Shown: positions 1-7,436 of the stretch, one piece after another | Layout of the letters: each line of letters begins with the position of its first letter | How positions within the stretch are numbered: the first letter of the stretch is position 1 | Source: Bacillota bacterium | GTDB lineage: Bacteria > Bacillota > Clostridia > Clostridiales > Clostridiaceae | DNA length: 26,579 bases | Direction: 5' to 3' | Assembly (NCBI GenBank): GCA_023399035.1 | Contig: JAEWQX010000011.1 | Coordinates: forward strand, 1 to 26,579 | Translations under genes and position numbers: made by a program | Notes under the pieces: model-generated | The model's input: the letters and a program-made list of their open reading frames with translations, nothing else | What the model was told of the DNA's origin: nothing | The model's database searches: none

Positions 1-34
1 CAGGTTGTAGGTTCGATTCCTATTGCCAGCTCCA
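1..34 (+). tRNA. tRNA 3' end, cut by the window edge; probably tRNA-Thr
   Basis: Only the 3' part of a tRNA is present. The T arm (GTAGG, loop TTCGATT, CCTAT) is followed by the acceptor 3' strand TGCCAGC, discriminator T and an encoded CCA at 32-34. The anticodon lies outside the window. An acceptor ending TGCCAGC-T fits clostridial tRNA-Thr as I remember it, so the amino acid is an inference. It lies 8 bases before tRNA-Tyr and probably shares its transcript. Confidence 0.75.
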
Positions 35-42
35 TTAAATAA

Positions 43-126
43 GGAGGAATTCCCGAGTGGCCAAAGGGGGCAGACTGTAAATCTGTTGCGTTAGCTTCGA
101 TGGTTCAAATCCATCTTCCTCCACCA
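43..126 (+). tRNA. tRNA-Tyr (anticodon GTA)
   Basis: This is a complete class II tRNA. The acceptor strands GGAGGAA (43-49) and TTCCTCC (116-122) pair fully, followed by discriminator A and an encoded CCA (124-126). The anticodon stem CAGA/TCTG encloses a loop with GTA at 77-79, which reads Tyr codons. A long variable arm, typical of bacterial tRNA-Tyr, separates the anticodon arm from the T arm (loop TTCAAAT). Confidence 0.97.
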
Positions 127-158
127 AAAAGAATAAACAATAGTTTATTCTTTTTTTT
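126..158 (+). terminator. Intrinsic terminator of the tRNA operon
   Basis: The 8-bp stem GAATAAAC (131-138) / GTTTATTC (143-150) has a 4-base loop and is followed by eight T (151-158). Preceding A residues can extend the stem into the T tract. It starts directly after the tRNA-Tyr CCA end. Confidence 0.9.
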
Positions 159-398
159 ATATTGCCATATAATTAAGTAAATATACTTTGCTAATCTTAA
201 GCATTAAGTGGAAAGCAATACATCTTAAATAAAAGATTAATAAATTATTTTTAATGATGTGATAATATATATTTAAATATTAATTTTATAGATTGTTATA
301 TTTAAATATAAAAAAATAGTAAAAATATATATTATTATTTTGTAAAACTGAACCATTAATGTATATTTTTGTGTTTATGGAATAATATTAAAAACATA
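159..398. other. AT-rich intergenic stretch, nothing recognised
   Basis: About 240 bases of very AT-rich sequence lie between the tRNA terminator and the metK promoter. I see no convincing ORF with a ribosome binding site and no strong hairpin. Confidence 0.6.
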
Positions 399-427
399 TT
401 GACTAAATAAAATGCCTATGCTAGAAT
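399..427 (+). promoter_or_regulatory. SigA-type promoter of the metK transcription unit
   Basis: The -35 box is TTGACT (399-404) and the -10 box is TAGAAT (422-427), separated by exactly 17 bases. A TGC just before the -10 adds an extended -10 element. Predicted initiation near 434 puts the S-box aptamer at the very 5' end of the transcript. Confidence 0.85.
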
Positions 428-451
428 ACATAATGAAAATTGAATTAAGTT

Positions 452-550
452 ACTCTTATCAAGAGAGGTGGAGGGATAGGGCCCTATGAAACCCGGCAAC
501 CTGTATTTACAAGGTGCCAATTCCTGTAGAAGTAATTCTACGAGATAAGA
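452..550 (+). promoter_or_regulatory. SAM-I (S-box) riboswitch aptamer upstream of metK
   Basis: The sequence carries the S-box signature: the purine-rich AGAGAGGTGGAGGGA stretch, then GGGCCCTATGAAACCCGGCAA, then AAGGTGCCAATTCC. P1 is TCTTATC (454-460) paired with GATAAGA (544-550). SAM binding stabilises P1 and leaves the downstream terminator free to form, so high SAM lowers metK expression. Antitermination is visible in sequence: the 7-mer TCTTATC recurs at 575-581 inside the terminator, so 544-550 can pair with either copy. Position, class and the target gene (SAM synthetase) all agree. Confidence 0.97.
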
Positions 551-569
551 AAAGGATTATTAAAGTTAT

Positions 570-593
570 ACTCTTCTTATCGAAGAGTTTTTT
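570..593 (+). terminator. Riboswitch-controlled terminator of the metK leader
   Basis: The stem ACTCTTC (570-576) / GAAGAGT (582-588) has a 5-base loop and is followed by a T run to 593. Its 5' arm and loop contain TCTTATC (575-581), which competes with aptamer P1 for strand 544-550. Confidence 0.92.
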
Positions 594-763
594 ATTTATC
601 TAAATTTCTATAAAAATAATAATTTTAAGTTTTTTTCTAAGTAAGACAGTTTCGAATTTGTTGCTATTTATATTTTAAATATAAAGATTTATGATATTTA
701 AAATATTTGCGCGCAGAGTAGCAAAAAATATAGTCAAAATAATTTGATAAAGAGTAGACATCG
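594..763 (+). other. Long metK leader after the riboswitch terminator
   Basis: The leader between the terminator and the metK ribosome binding site is about 170 bases and AT-rich. TTGCTA (661-666) can pair with TAGCAA (719-724), enclosing the self-complementary TTTATATTTTAAATATAAA (667-685). I recognise no known RNA family here, and no promoter is convincing. Confidence 0.4.
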
Positions 764-778
764 AAGGGAGAAACAGAT

Positions 779-1954
779 ATGAGAAGATTATTTACTTCAG
801 AATCAGTTACAGAAGGCCATCCAGATAAAATGTGTGACCAAATTTCAGATGGAGTATTAGATGCCATTTTAGAAAAAGATCCAAGTGCCAGAGTAGCATG
901 TGAAACATGCACAACTACAGGTATGGTAATGGTAATGGGAGAAATCTCAACTAACTGTTACGTTGATATTCCAAAGGTAGTTAGGGAAACAGTAAGAGAA
1001 ATTGGATATGATAGAGCAAAATATGGATTTGACTGTGATACTTGCGCAGTTATGACAACAATAGATGAACAATCAGCAGATATTGCTCAAGGTGTAGATG
1101 AAGCCCTTGAAGCAAGACAAGGTGAAAAGGATGATGTTGAAGCTGTAGGTGCTGGTGACCAAGGTATGATGTTTGGTTTTGCAACAAATGAAACAGATGC
1201 ATATATGCCATTACCGATATATATGGCTCACAAGTTGTCAAGAAGACTTACTGAAGTGAGAAAAGATAAAACATTAGATTATTTAAGACCAGATGGTAAG
1301 ACACAGGTTACAGTTGAATATGAAGATGAAAGACCAGTAAGAATAGATACAATAGTTATTTCAACACAGCATGATGAAAATGTAACTTTAGAGCAAATTG
1401 AAAAAGATTTAAAAGAACATGTTATCAAAGCTGTAGTTCCATCAAATTTACTAGATGAAAATACTAGATATTTTATAAATCCAACAGGAAGATTTGTTGT
1501 GGGAGGTCCACAAGGAGATTCAGGTTTAACAGGAAGAAAAATAATTGTTGACACATATGGTGGTTATGGCAGACATGGAGGAGGAGCTTTCTCAGGAAAA
1601 GATCCAACAAAGGTTGATAGATCAGCTGCATATGCTGCTAGATGGGTTGCTAAGAATTTAGTTGCTGCTGGTGTTGCAGATAAATTAGAAATTCAATTAG
1701 CTTATGCTATTGGAGTTGCTAAGCCAGTTTCAATCACTGTTGATACTTTTGGAACAGGGAAATTAAGTGATGATAAAATAGTTGAAATAGTTGAAAAAGT
1801 ATTTGATTTAAGACCAGGAGCTATTATAAGAGATCTTGATTTAAGAAGACCTATTTACAAGCAGACTGCTGCATATGGTCATTTTGGAAGAAATGATCTA
1901 AACCTACCTTGGGAACAATTAAACAAATTAGAAGAAATAAAGAAATATTTATAA
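779..1954 (+). CDS. metK: S-adenosylmethionine synthetase (methionine adenosyltransferase)
   Basis: This cytosolic enzyme makes S-adenosylmethionine from methionine and ATP, releasing phosphate and diphosphate. The 391-residue length is normal for the bacterial family. Family motifs are all present: the N-terminal GHPDK (residues 13-17, with the catalytic His14 and metal-binding Asp16), the GAGDQG hexapeptide (124-129), and the GGGAFSGKD phosphate loop (267-275). The start is supported by AAGGGAG (764-770), 8 bases upstream of ATG. The gene is monocistronic, between the S-box leader and a strong terminator. The SAM riboswitch gives feedback control by its own product. The protein looks intact, with nothing odd in it. 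Confidence 0.99.
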   Translation: MRRLFTSESVTEGHPDKMCDQISDGVLDAILEKDPSARVACETCTTTGMVMVMGEISTNCYVDIPKVVRETVREIGYDRAKYGFDCDTCAVMTTIDEQSADIAQGVDEALEARQGEKDDVEAVGAGDQGMMFGFATNETDAYMPLPIYMAHKLSRRLTEVRKDKTLDYLRPDGKTQVTVEYEDERPVRIDTIVISTQHDENVTLEQIEKDLKEHVIKAVVPSNLLDENTRYFINPTGRFVVGGPQGDSGLTGRKIIVDTYGGYGRHGGGAFSGKDPTKVDRSAAYAARWVAKNLVAAGVADKLEIQLAYAIGVAKPVSITVDTFGTGKLSDDKIVEIVEKVFDLRPGAIIRDLDLRRPIYKQTAAYGHFGRNDLNLPWEQLNKLEEIKKYL

Positions 1955-1967
1955 TAGATATAAATGT

Positions 1968-2002
1968 AAAAGTGCTGCTGAATATAAGGCAGCACTTTTT
2001 TG
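1968..2002 (+). terminator. Intrinsic terminator after metK
   Basis: The stem AGTGCTGC (1971-1978) / GCAGCACT (1989-1996) has a 10-base loop, flanking A/T that lengthen it, and a T run to 2001. A second small palindrome, AAAACTTC-T-GAAGTTTT, follows at 2008-2024. Confidence 0.93.
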
Positions 2003-2124
2003 TTATAAAAACTTCTGAAGTTTTAGATATAAGCTCTATTTTGAATTCTTAATTATAAATAATAAATATGTAAGGAACATTTAATTCTGGCATATATCAA
2101 TTAGAAATAAATAATACTTAAAAA

Positions 2125-2149
2125 TGTTATAATATCATTATGATATAAT
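2125..2149 (+). promoter_or_regulatory. Tandem extended -10 candidates upstream of recD2
   Basis: Two matches to TGnTATAAT lie in a row: TGTTATAAT (2125-2133) and TGATATAAT (2141-2149). Neither has a good -35 box at 16-18 bases, so they would rely on the extended -10. The sequence is AT-rich enough that chance matches are possible. Confidence 0.4.
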
Positions 2150-2238
2150 AAAATAAATTTACGAATAAGAAAAAAGAGATTAAAAATAATAATTATAGAT
2201 AATAATAAGAGTTAATAAAAAAGATGTGGAGAGATTCT

Positions 2239-4536
2239 ATGGAAATCCTTAATGGTTTTGTTGAAAGTATTGTATTTAGAAGTGAAGATACGGGATATGT
2301 AGTTTGCAAAATAAGATGTGATAATAAAGTTGTAAGCGCTGTTGGTACTGTACCTTTTTTAAAAGAAGGTCAGAATGTAAAGATAAGCGGCTATTGGACT
2401 GTGCATAAACAATTTGGAAATCAATTTAATATTCAAGAGTATGAAGAAGTTATGCCAGATTCCTTAGATGGCATTGAAAAGTACTTGAGTGCTGGAGTAA
2501 TACACGGAATAGGACCAGTTACTGCAAAAAAAATAATAGCTAAGTTCGGTGAAGATACTCTTGATATAATGGAAAATCATATTGAAAGATTGATGGAAAT
2601 TGAAGGCATTGGGGAGAAGAAGTTTCAGATAATTTATGAATCATATATTGAACAGCAGGGATTAAAAGATATAATACTATATTTTCATAAACATGGAGTT
2701 ACCAATAATCAATGTATAAAGATATATAAGAAATTTGGTGCAAATGCAAAACAGATAGTTTCTAATAATCCATATATATTATGTGAAGAAATATCAGGAA
2801 TAGGTTTTAAGACTGCAGATAGGATAGCCATGAGCATTGGGATAAAAAGTGATTCTGATTTCAGGATTCAAAGTGGAATAAAATATGTGATGAATCAGTA
2901 TTGTGCTGCAGGTAATACATACATGCCTAAAAAGAATATAATAGATGAATGTGAAAAGAATTTACTTGTATCAAGAGAATTGATAGAAAAAAATATTTAT
3001 GATATGGCTGCAACTCAGAAGATAATCATAGAAAATGTTAATGGTGAAGAAGGAGGTTTTCTTCTTCAATATTACTATTGTGAACTTGGAGTTACAAGCA
3101 AGATAGTAACACTCGGGCTTCAGGATATTCCTACTATAAATTCAGATGTAGAATTTGAAATTAATACCTTTGAGAGGGAACAGAAAATTAAATTTGCTGA
3201 TTCTCAGAGAGAAGCAATTATGGGTGCTTTTAATAATGGTATTGAAATAATAACTGGAGGACCTGGAACCGGTAAAACAACAATAATAAAAGCAATTATA
3301 CATATTTATGAAAACAATGGAATGAAGGTAATCTTAGGAGCGCCAACGGGAAGGGCAGCTAAAAGAATGACAGAATCAACAGGACGAGAGGCCAAGACAA
3401 TACACAGGCTTTTAGAAATGGGAGTTTCAGAAGAGGATGAATCAGTTTTTGAAAAAGGTGAATCATCTCCATTGGATTGTGATGTAATAATCATTGATGA
3501 GGCATCAATGATAGATATTATGTTAATGCAGAGTCTTCTTAAAGCAATTAAGCTTGGAACAAGACTTATAATAGTTGGAGATGTGGATCAGCTTCCTTCA
3601 GTAGGAGCAGGTAATGTTCTAAGAGATTTAATTGAAAGCGATTATATTAAAGTTGTAAGGCTTAAAGAAATATTCAGGCAGGGCAATGAAAGTCTTATTG
3701 TTGTAAATGCTCATAGAATAAATGAAGGAAAAATGCCATTATTAAATCAAAAGGATAAGGATTTCTTCTTTATTAATGGAGAGAATGCTGAAAAGATTGT
3801 GGATACAATAAAGGATTTAATTAATAGAAGACTTCCTGGATTCAATAAATCATGGGATAAACTAAGGGATATGCAGATTTTAACTCCAATGAGAAAGGGT
3901 ACACTTGGAGTAATTAATTTAAATAGCAGTCTTCAGGAAATGTTCAATCCCCCAGCAAGAGATAAGAAAGAAAAGTCATCAAGGGATATAGTATTTAGAG
4001 AAGGCGATAAAGTAATGCAGACTAAAAATAATTATTCCTTGAAGTGGTTCAGAGTTGCTGGAACAGGAGAAAATGAAGGTATTGGAGTATTTAATGGAGA
4101 TCTAGGATTTATACAGAGCATAGATGAAGAAAAAAAAGCTATGACTATTATTTTTGATGATGAAAGAAAAGTTCTATATGATTTCAGCTTTCTGGATGAA
4201 CTAGATTTAGCATATGCATGTACAATACATAAAAGTCAGGGAAGCGAATTTAAAGTTGTTATAATTCCTGTATTTATGGGATCACCGTTTTTAATGAATA
4301 GAAATCTTCTTTACACAGGGATCACCAGAGCTAAACAGCTTGTAGTTGTTGTTGGTTTTCAAAAAGCATTAATGTATATGATAAATAATACAAATAGTAT
4401 GGAGAGACATTCAGCATTAAAGTATAGAATAAAAGATATAATATCAAAAGATGAAATTGAAAGTGGAATTGAATATGAGTTAAATGAAGAATTCCAAAAA
4501 GGGCTTGAAGAATTTGAGAGAGGAAATGGGGAGTAA
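2239..4536 (+). CDS. recD2: RecD2-type 5'-3' DNA helicase (RecD/TraA family)
   Basis: This is an ATP-dependent DNA helicase of superfamily 1B, found in bacteria without a RecBCD complex and linked to genome maintenance. The protein has 765 residues. It opens with the N-terminal OB-like segment typical of RecD2 (MEILNGFVESIVFR), followed by helix-hairpin-helix repeats (about 80-200). Walker A is GGPGTGKT at 340-347 and Walker B is IIIDEASM at 417-424. The GDVDQLPSVGAGNVL motif follows, and a C-terminal ACTIHKSQGSEF motif marks the 2B/UvrD_C_2 region. I chose ATG 2239 over an in-frame ATG at 2224 because GGAGAG (2228-2233) inside that extension is a well-spaced ribosome binding site and the family N terminus begins at MEIL. 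The next gene starts 15 bases downstream, so the three genes to comFC are probably one operon. Confidence 0.95.
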   Translation: MEILNGFVESIVFRSEDTGYVVCKIRCDNKVVSAVGTVPFLKEGQNVKISGYWTVHKQFGNQFNIQEYEEVMPDSLDGIEKYLSAGVIHGIGPVTAKKIIAKFGEDTLDIMENHIERLMEIEGIGEKKFQIIYESYIEQQGLKDIILYFHKHGVTNNQCIKIYKKFGANAKQIVSNNPYILCEEISGIGFKTADRIAMSIGIKSDSDFRIQSGIKYVMNQYCAAGNTYMPKKNIIDECEKNLLVSRELIEKNIYDMAATQKIIIENVNGEEGGFLLQYYYCELGVTSKIVTLGLQDIPTINSDVEFEINTFEREQKIKFADSQREAIMGAFNNGIEIITGGPGTGKTTIIKAIIHIYENNGMKVILGAPTGRAAKRMTESTGREAKTIHRLLEMGVSEEDESVFEKGESSPLDCDVIIIDEASMIDIMLMQSLLKAIKLGTRLIIVGDVDQLPSVGAGNVLRDLIESDYIKVVRLKEIFRQGNESLIVVNAHRINEGKMPLLNQKDKDFFFINGENAEKIVDTIKDLINRRLPGFNKSWDKLRDMQILTPMRKGTLGVINLNSSLQEMFNPPARDKKEKSSRDIVFREGDKVMQTKNNYSLKWFRVAGTGENEGIGVFNGDLGFIQSIDEEKKAMTIIFDDERKVLYDFSFLDELDLAYACTIHKSQGSEFKVVIIPVFMGSPFLMNRNLLYTGITRAKQLVVVVGFQKALMYMINNTNSMERHSALKYRIKDIISKDEIESGIEYELNEEFQKGLEEFERGNGE

Positions 4537-4551
4537 GAGAGGAGATAATGT

Positions 4552-5568
4552 ATGGGAGGAGTATGTAAAGTAAAAAAAGAAGATTTAAAATATGCAGTAC
4601 AAAAAATAGATTACTGGTATAAGAAACACATAAAATTTTTGACTATAATTACAGTACCCTTTAATACATCATGTATATTTGCAGATATTATTGATAAGTT
4701 ATCTAGGAGTGGAGAAAGAGTGTTATATGTATGGGGAAAAGATATGGAAAATAGAGAACTTATCAATTCATTGAGGGAATTTAACTCACAAATATCATAT
4801 TCATATTTTAAGAAATCTGATTCAAATACTTCATTAATATTTGTGAATTATAAGAATTTGGATAATGTACATGAAGAATATGATCTTGTCATATATGATG
4901 ATATCACTTATTTTTCTAATTTGAGCAATAGCAGGCTTTTAGAATATGTAAAGGAATATGGACATATCGGAAAAAGAAGTATAGTTTATAGTATTGAGAA
5001 ACTTCCTATAATAGGGGAAAAATTTGAGCTTTCAGCATATAATTATGAACAGCCATTTGTAGAGCCGAGGGTTATGCCTACTAGAATAGATTTAAATACA
5101 GATATTCCATATACTCTGTATGATTATTTAAAATGGTTTAAGGAGAGCAATCACAAAGTTGCTATTCTTGTTCCAGATAACGAAAAGGTAAAATCAGTGT
5201 ATGAGTATTTTGATAACAAACTAAAATTATCTAATGTTAAAGTTATTAAAGCATTAGAAAAAAATTCAATTAAGAAGATTGAACGTGTATTAAAATATAA
5301 AGATAAGTCAATATTTATAATAACAAATCAAGTCGAGGAGTTATTGGAAAGCTGCTATATAGATGATGTAGTTATACTATTTTCAGACAACATAGTATTT
5401 AATTATAAGAGATTATTATATATCTGTGGTGCTATGAGAAATATGAACTATAGTGTTCCAGAGGTGTTGCTTGTATCAAATAGTGTATCTGAAGAAATGG
5501 ATAAAGCAAAGGATATCGCTAGGCAGTTTAATAAAATTGTATGGGAAAAAAGTTTAAGACATTTATAA
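4552..5568 (+). CDS. ComFA-like protein with decayed ATPase motifs
   Basis: The product has 338 residues and no intact catalytic motif. I read it as a diverged relative of ComFA, the DNA-uptake ATPase normally encoded just upstream of comFC. Two RecA-like halves can be followed. TVPFNTSCIFADII (34-47) sits where ComFA has Walker A, but without G-x-GKT. LVIYDDITYFS (112-122) sits at the Walker B (DEVD) position. The second half includes VAILVPDNEKVKSVYEYF (203-220). RLLYICGAMRN (287-297) sits at motif VI, without its paired arginines. The N-terminal four-cysteine zinc segment of ComFA is absent, and the protein is shorter than ComFA (about 460 residues). AGAGGAG (4538-4544) supports ATG 4552. 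The frame is open throughout and overlaps comFC by 28 bases, so the protein is probably expressed. The assignment rests on position and remote similarity. Confidence 0.65.
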   Translation: MGGVCKVKKEDLKYAVQKIDYWYKKHIKFLTIITVPFNTSCIFADIIDKLSRSGERVLYVWGKDMENRELINSLREFNSQISYSYFKKSDSNTSLIFVNYKNLDNVHEEYDLVIYDDITYFSNLSNSRLLEYVKEYGHIGKRSIVYSIEKLPIIGEKFELSAYNYEQPFVEPRVMPTRIDLNTDIPYTLYDYLKWFKESNHKVAILVPDNEKVKSVYEYFDNKLKLSNVKVIKALEKNSIKKIERVLKYKDKSIFIITNQVEELLESCYIDDVVILFSDNIVFNYKRLLYICGAMRNMNYSVPEVLLVSNSVSEEMDKAKDIARQFNKIVWEKSLRHL

Positions 5569-6203
5569 AAATATTAAAAAATATATATAGGGGAATCCTT
5601 GAAATAATATATCCACGGGAAAGCTACTGTATAGTCTGCAAGGAAGATGGATTTAATGGATTATGCAGTAAATGCAGAAGAAGTATACGTAGAATAAGAG
5701 ACAGTAATGCTAATATTGAAAGCTATGGATATTATGGAGGTGTGTTGAAAGAGCTTATATTAAAATTTAAATATTATAGTAATTTTACAGCAGGTGATAT
5801 TCTAGCAGAATTTTTAGAGGAGTATATTGCAGATAATTTTGATTATAAGGATTTCATAATTACATATATTCCATTATCAAAGTCATGTAAAAGAAAGCGT
5901 GGCTTTAACCAGTGCCAGTATCTTGCTGAAAGAATAAGTGATGATTTAGAAATACCGATTAAGGAGGTTCTGATTAAAAAAAGAGAAAATAAAGAACAGA
6001 AAAAGCTAAAATATAATGAACGACATGAAAATATAAAAGGTGTATTTGAATTAAAGGATAATTTTAATGTTACTGGTTTGAATTTAATACTTATAGATGA
6101 TGTTACAACAAGTGGAGCTACTATGGAAGAAGGATGTAGAATTTTAAAAAAATATGGTGCAAAACAAATAAAACTATTGACCTTAGCAAAAAGTCAGATA
6201 TAA
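5541..6203 (+). CDS. comFC: ComFC-like phosphoribosyltransferase-fold competence protein
   Basis: This 220-residue ComF/GntX-family protein is needed for transformation in naturally competent bacteria; its biochemical role is unsettled. It has an N-terminal zinc ribbon with C30-x2-C33 and C42-x2-C45. The RGFNQCQYLAE segment (120-130) is typical of the family, and the PRPP-binding loop is LILIDDVTTSGAT (182-194). The start overlaps the end of the ComFA-like gene by 28 bases and has no strong Shine-Dalgarno site of its own, which suggests translational coupling. The stop codon TAA (6201-6203) lies inside the -10 box of the next promoter. Whether this organism is competent cannot be told from the window. 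Confidence 0.92.
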   Translation: MGKKFKTFIKILKNIYRGILEIIYPRESYCIVCKEDGFNGLCSKCRRSIRRIRDSNANIESYGYYGGVLKELILKFKYYSNFTAGDILAEFLEEYIADNFDYKDFIITYIPLSKSCKRKRGFNQCQYLAERISDDLEIPIKEVLIKKRENKEQKKLKYNERHENIKGVFELKDNFNVTGLNLILIDDVTTSGATMEEGCRILKKYGAKQIKLLTLAKSQI

Positions 6204-6204
6204 T
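6177..6204 (+). promoter_or_regulatory. SigA-type promoter for the raiA RNA, overlapping the comFC 3' end
   Basis: The -35 box is TTGACC (6177-6182) and the -10 box is a consensus TATAAT (6199-6204), spaced 16 bases. The boxes lie in the last codons and the stop codon of comFC. Predicted initiation at about 6210-6212 coincides with the start of the closing stem of the RNA. Confidence 0.82.
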
Positions 6205-6210
6205 ATTAAT

Positions 6211-6419
6211 GTAAAGCTAGGTTTGTGGTTGAAAGTCGATGCCAGTCGCAGGCGAAACGATCCACGTAATTTAGGCAAAATGCCTAAGGAGCATGGTGCG
6301 GTATAGAAGTAAGTCCTGCCAGTTAACAGCTGAGAGGGTTAGTAGTGAGGAATTAATTTTTAGTAGCAAAAGCTCCAGCAGGCGAGTGTGGGGTCAAAAA
6401 CCAGGTCAACTAGCTTTAC
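6211..6419 (+). ncRNA. raiA RNA: raiA-motif non-coding RNA
   Basis: This structured, non-coding segment is about 209 bases long. It is visibly richer in G and C than its surroundings and has no ORF with a ribosome binding site. A perfect 10-bp closing stem, GTAAAGCTAG (6211-6220) / CTAGCTTTAC (6410-6419), joins the two ends and is followed directly by seven T. An internal hairpin TTAGGCA-AAA-TGCCTAA spans 6271-6287, and GTGG (6225-6228) can pair with CCAC (6262-6265). Its place between comFC and the ribosome-hibernation gene, its size and its compact structure match the raiA motif RNA of Firmicutes and Actinobacteria. I recall that disruption in a Clostridium affected sporulation and aggregation. 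The molecular function is unknown. Class assignment is from position and form; a covariance search was not run. Confidence 0.85.
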
Positions 6420-6426
6420 TTTTTTT
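6410..6426 (+). terminator. T tract ending the raiA RNA
   Basis: The 3' strand of the closing stem (6410-6419) runs straight into seven T (6420-6426). The long-range stem may itself serve as the terminator hairpin. That would separate the RNA from hpf, although read-through remains possible. Confidence 0.6.
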
Positions 6427-6554
6427 ATACAATAAATATTCAGAATTTACAGAAAATTATCTTGTTATATAATAGAAAAAGTGTTAAAATGTATTTAACA
6501 TAAAAAACCAAAACTTAATAAAAAAACTTTTCACATAGAGAGGGGCTGGCAATA

Positions 6555-7088
6555 ATGAAAGTCACAGTTATAGCAAAAAACATTGAACTAACACAAGCAT
6601 TAAAGGAAATTGTTCAAAAAAAGATAAGCAAATTGGAAAAGTATTTTGAAGTGGAAGTTGAGGCAAAAGCTACACTTAGTGTTCAAAAAAGCAGACAGAT
6701 AATTGAGGTAACTATACCTTTTAACGGAGCAATTCTAAGAGGTGAAGAGTCGACAGAAGATATGTACAAATCAATTGATTTGGTTGAAGATAAATTAGAA
6801 AGACAAATCAGAAAACAAAAAACAAGATTATCTAGAAGAAATAATGGATCATTGAAATTCGTTGCAATTAATGACGGAAGGCTTGATTCAATTGGAGAAG
6901 ATGAAGGTAGCTTAGTAAAAGTTAAAAAATTTGGGGTTAAACCAATGAATTCAGAAGAAGCAATACTTCAAATGGATTTATTAGGACATAATTTCTTTGT
7001 TTATCAAGATGCTGAAAGTAGTAAGGTTAATGTAGTGTATAAAAGAAAAGATGGAAATTATGGTTTGTTAGAACCAGAATTAATATAA
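6555..7088 (+). CDS. hpf: Ribosome hibernation promoting factor, long form
   Basis: This protein binds the 30S subunit and dimerises 70S ribosomes into inactive 100S particles when growth slows. It has 177 residues, the length of the long HPF found in Firmicutes. The N-terminal S30AE domain (about 1-100) begins MKVTVIAKNIELTQALKEIV and carries a basic helix (RQIRKQKTRLSRR). A short linker leads to the C-terminal dimerisation domain (about 122-177), with VKKFGVKPMNSEEAILQMDLLGHNF cut here to its start: VKKFGVKPMNSEEAILQM. AGAGGGG (6538-6544) lies about 10 bases before ATG. TATAAT at 6468-6473 could serve as a promoter -10, but no good -35 is seen. Also called raiA or yvyD in other species. Confidence 0.96.
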   Translation: MKVTVIAKNIELTQALKEIVQKKISKLEKYFEVEVEAKATLSVQKSRQIIEVTIPFNGAILRGEESTEDMYKSIDLVEDKLERQIRKQKTRLSRRNNGSLKFVAINDGRLDSIGEDEGSLVKVKKFGVKPMNSEEAILQMDLLGHNFFVYQDAESSKVNVVYKRKDGNYGLLEPELI

Positions 7089-7107
7089 AAGTGATATGAT
7101 TTGAAGA

Positions 7108-7156
7108 GGCTGATGGTATTTAAATATTATTTCGTACCATTAGCCTTTATTATTGT
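7108..7156 (+). terminator. Hairpin terminator after hpf
   Basis: A 12-bp stem, AGGCTGATGGTA (7108-7119) / TACCATTAGCCT (7136-7147), contains one G-T pair and is followed by a T-rich but interrupted tail. The uneven T tract makes it weaker than others in the window. Together with the secA promoter it accounts for the 348-base gap. Confidence 0.75.
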
Positions 7157-7332
7157 TGTATTATATATTGTCTTTAACTTTTATCTAATAATGATTACAA
7201 AATATAGAACAAATTTGTCACAGTATAGACATAATTATTATGTATAATTACAAATTAGATGATAAATTTGAAAAAAATATAAAAATTAATATAATATTAA
7301 CTTGCAAATAACAAGAAAAATACGTACTTTTA

Positions 7333-7362
7333 TTGAAAGTAATACAGTTAAAATGGTATAAT
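7333..7362 (+). promoter_or_regulatory. SigA-type promoter of secA
   Basis: The -35 box is TTGAAA (7333-7338) and the -10 box is a consensus TATAAT (7357-7362), spaced 18 bases, with TGG giving an extended -10. The predicted 5' leader to the secA ATG is about 68 bases. Confidence 0.8.
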
Positions 7363-7436
7363 TTAAGAATGTTAAAATTTTAGATGATTAAAAAGAAATT
7401 TCAATGAAAATATATATATATTGAGAGGATGACATT

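Noticed and set aside
2224..2238. Upstream in-frame ATG as the start of recD2
   Set aside because: The GGAGAG within this segment is a well-placed ribosome binding site for ATG 2239, and the family N terminus begins at MEIL.
6204..6426. Reading 6204-6426 as another riboswitch class or as a protein-coding leader
   Set aside because: The closing stem, location before hpf and independent promoter fit the raiA RNA, and no ORF with a start signal is present.
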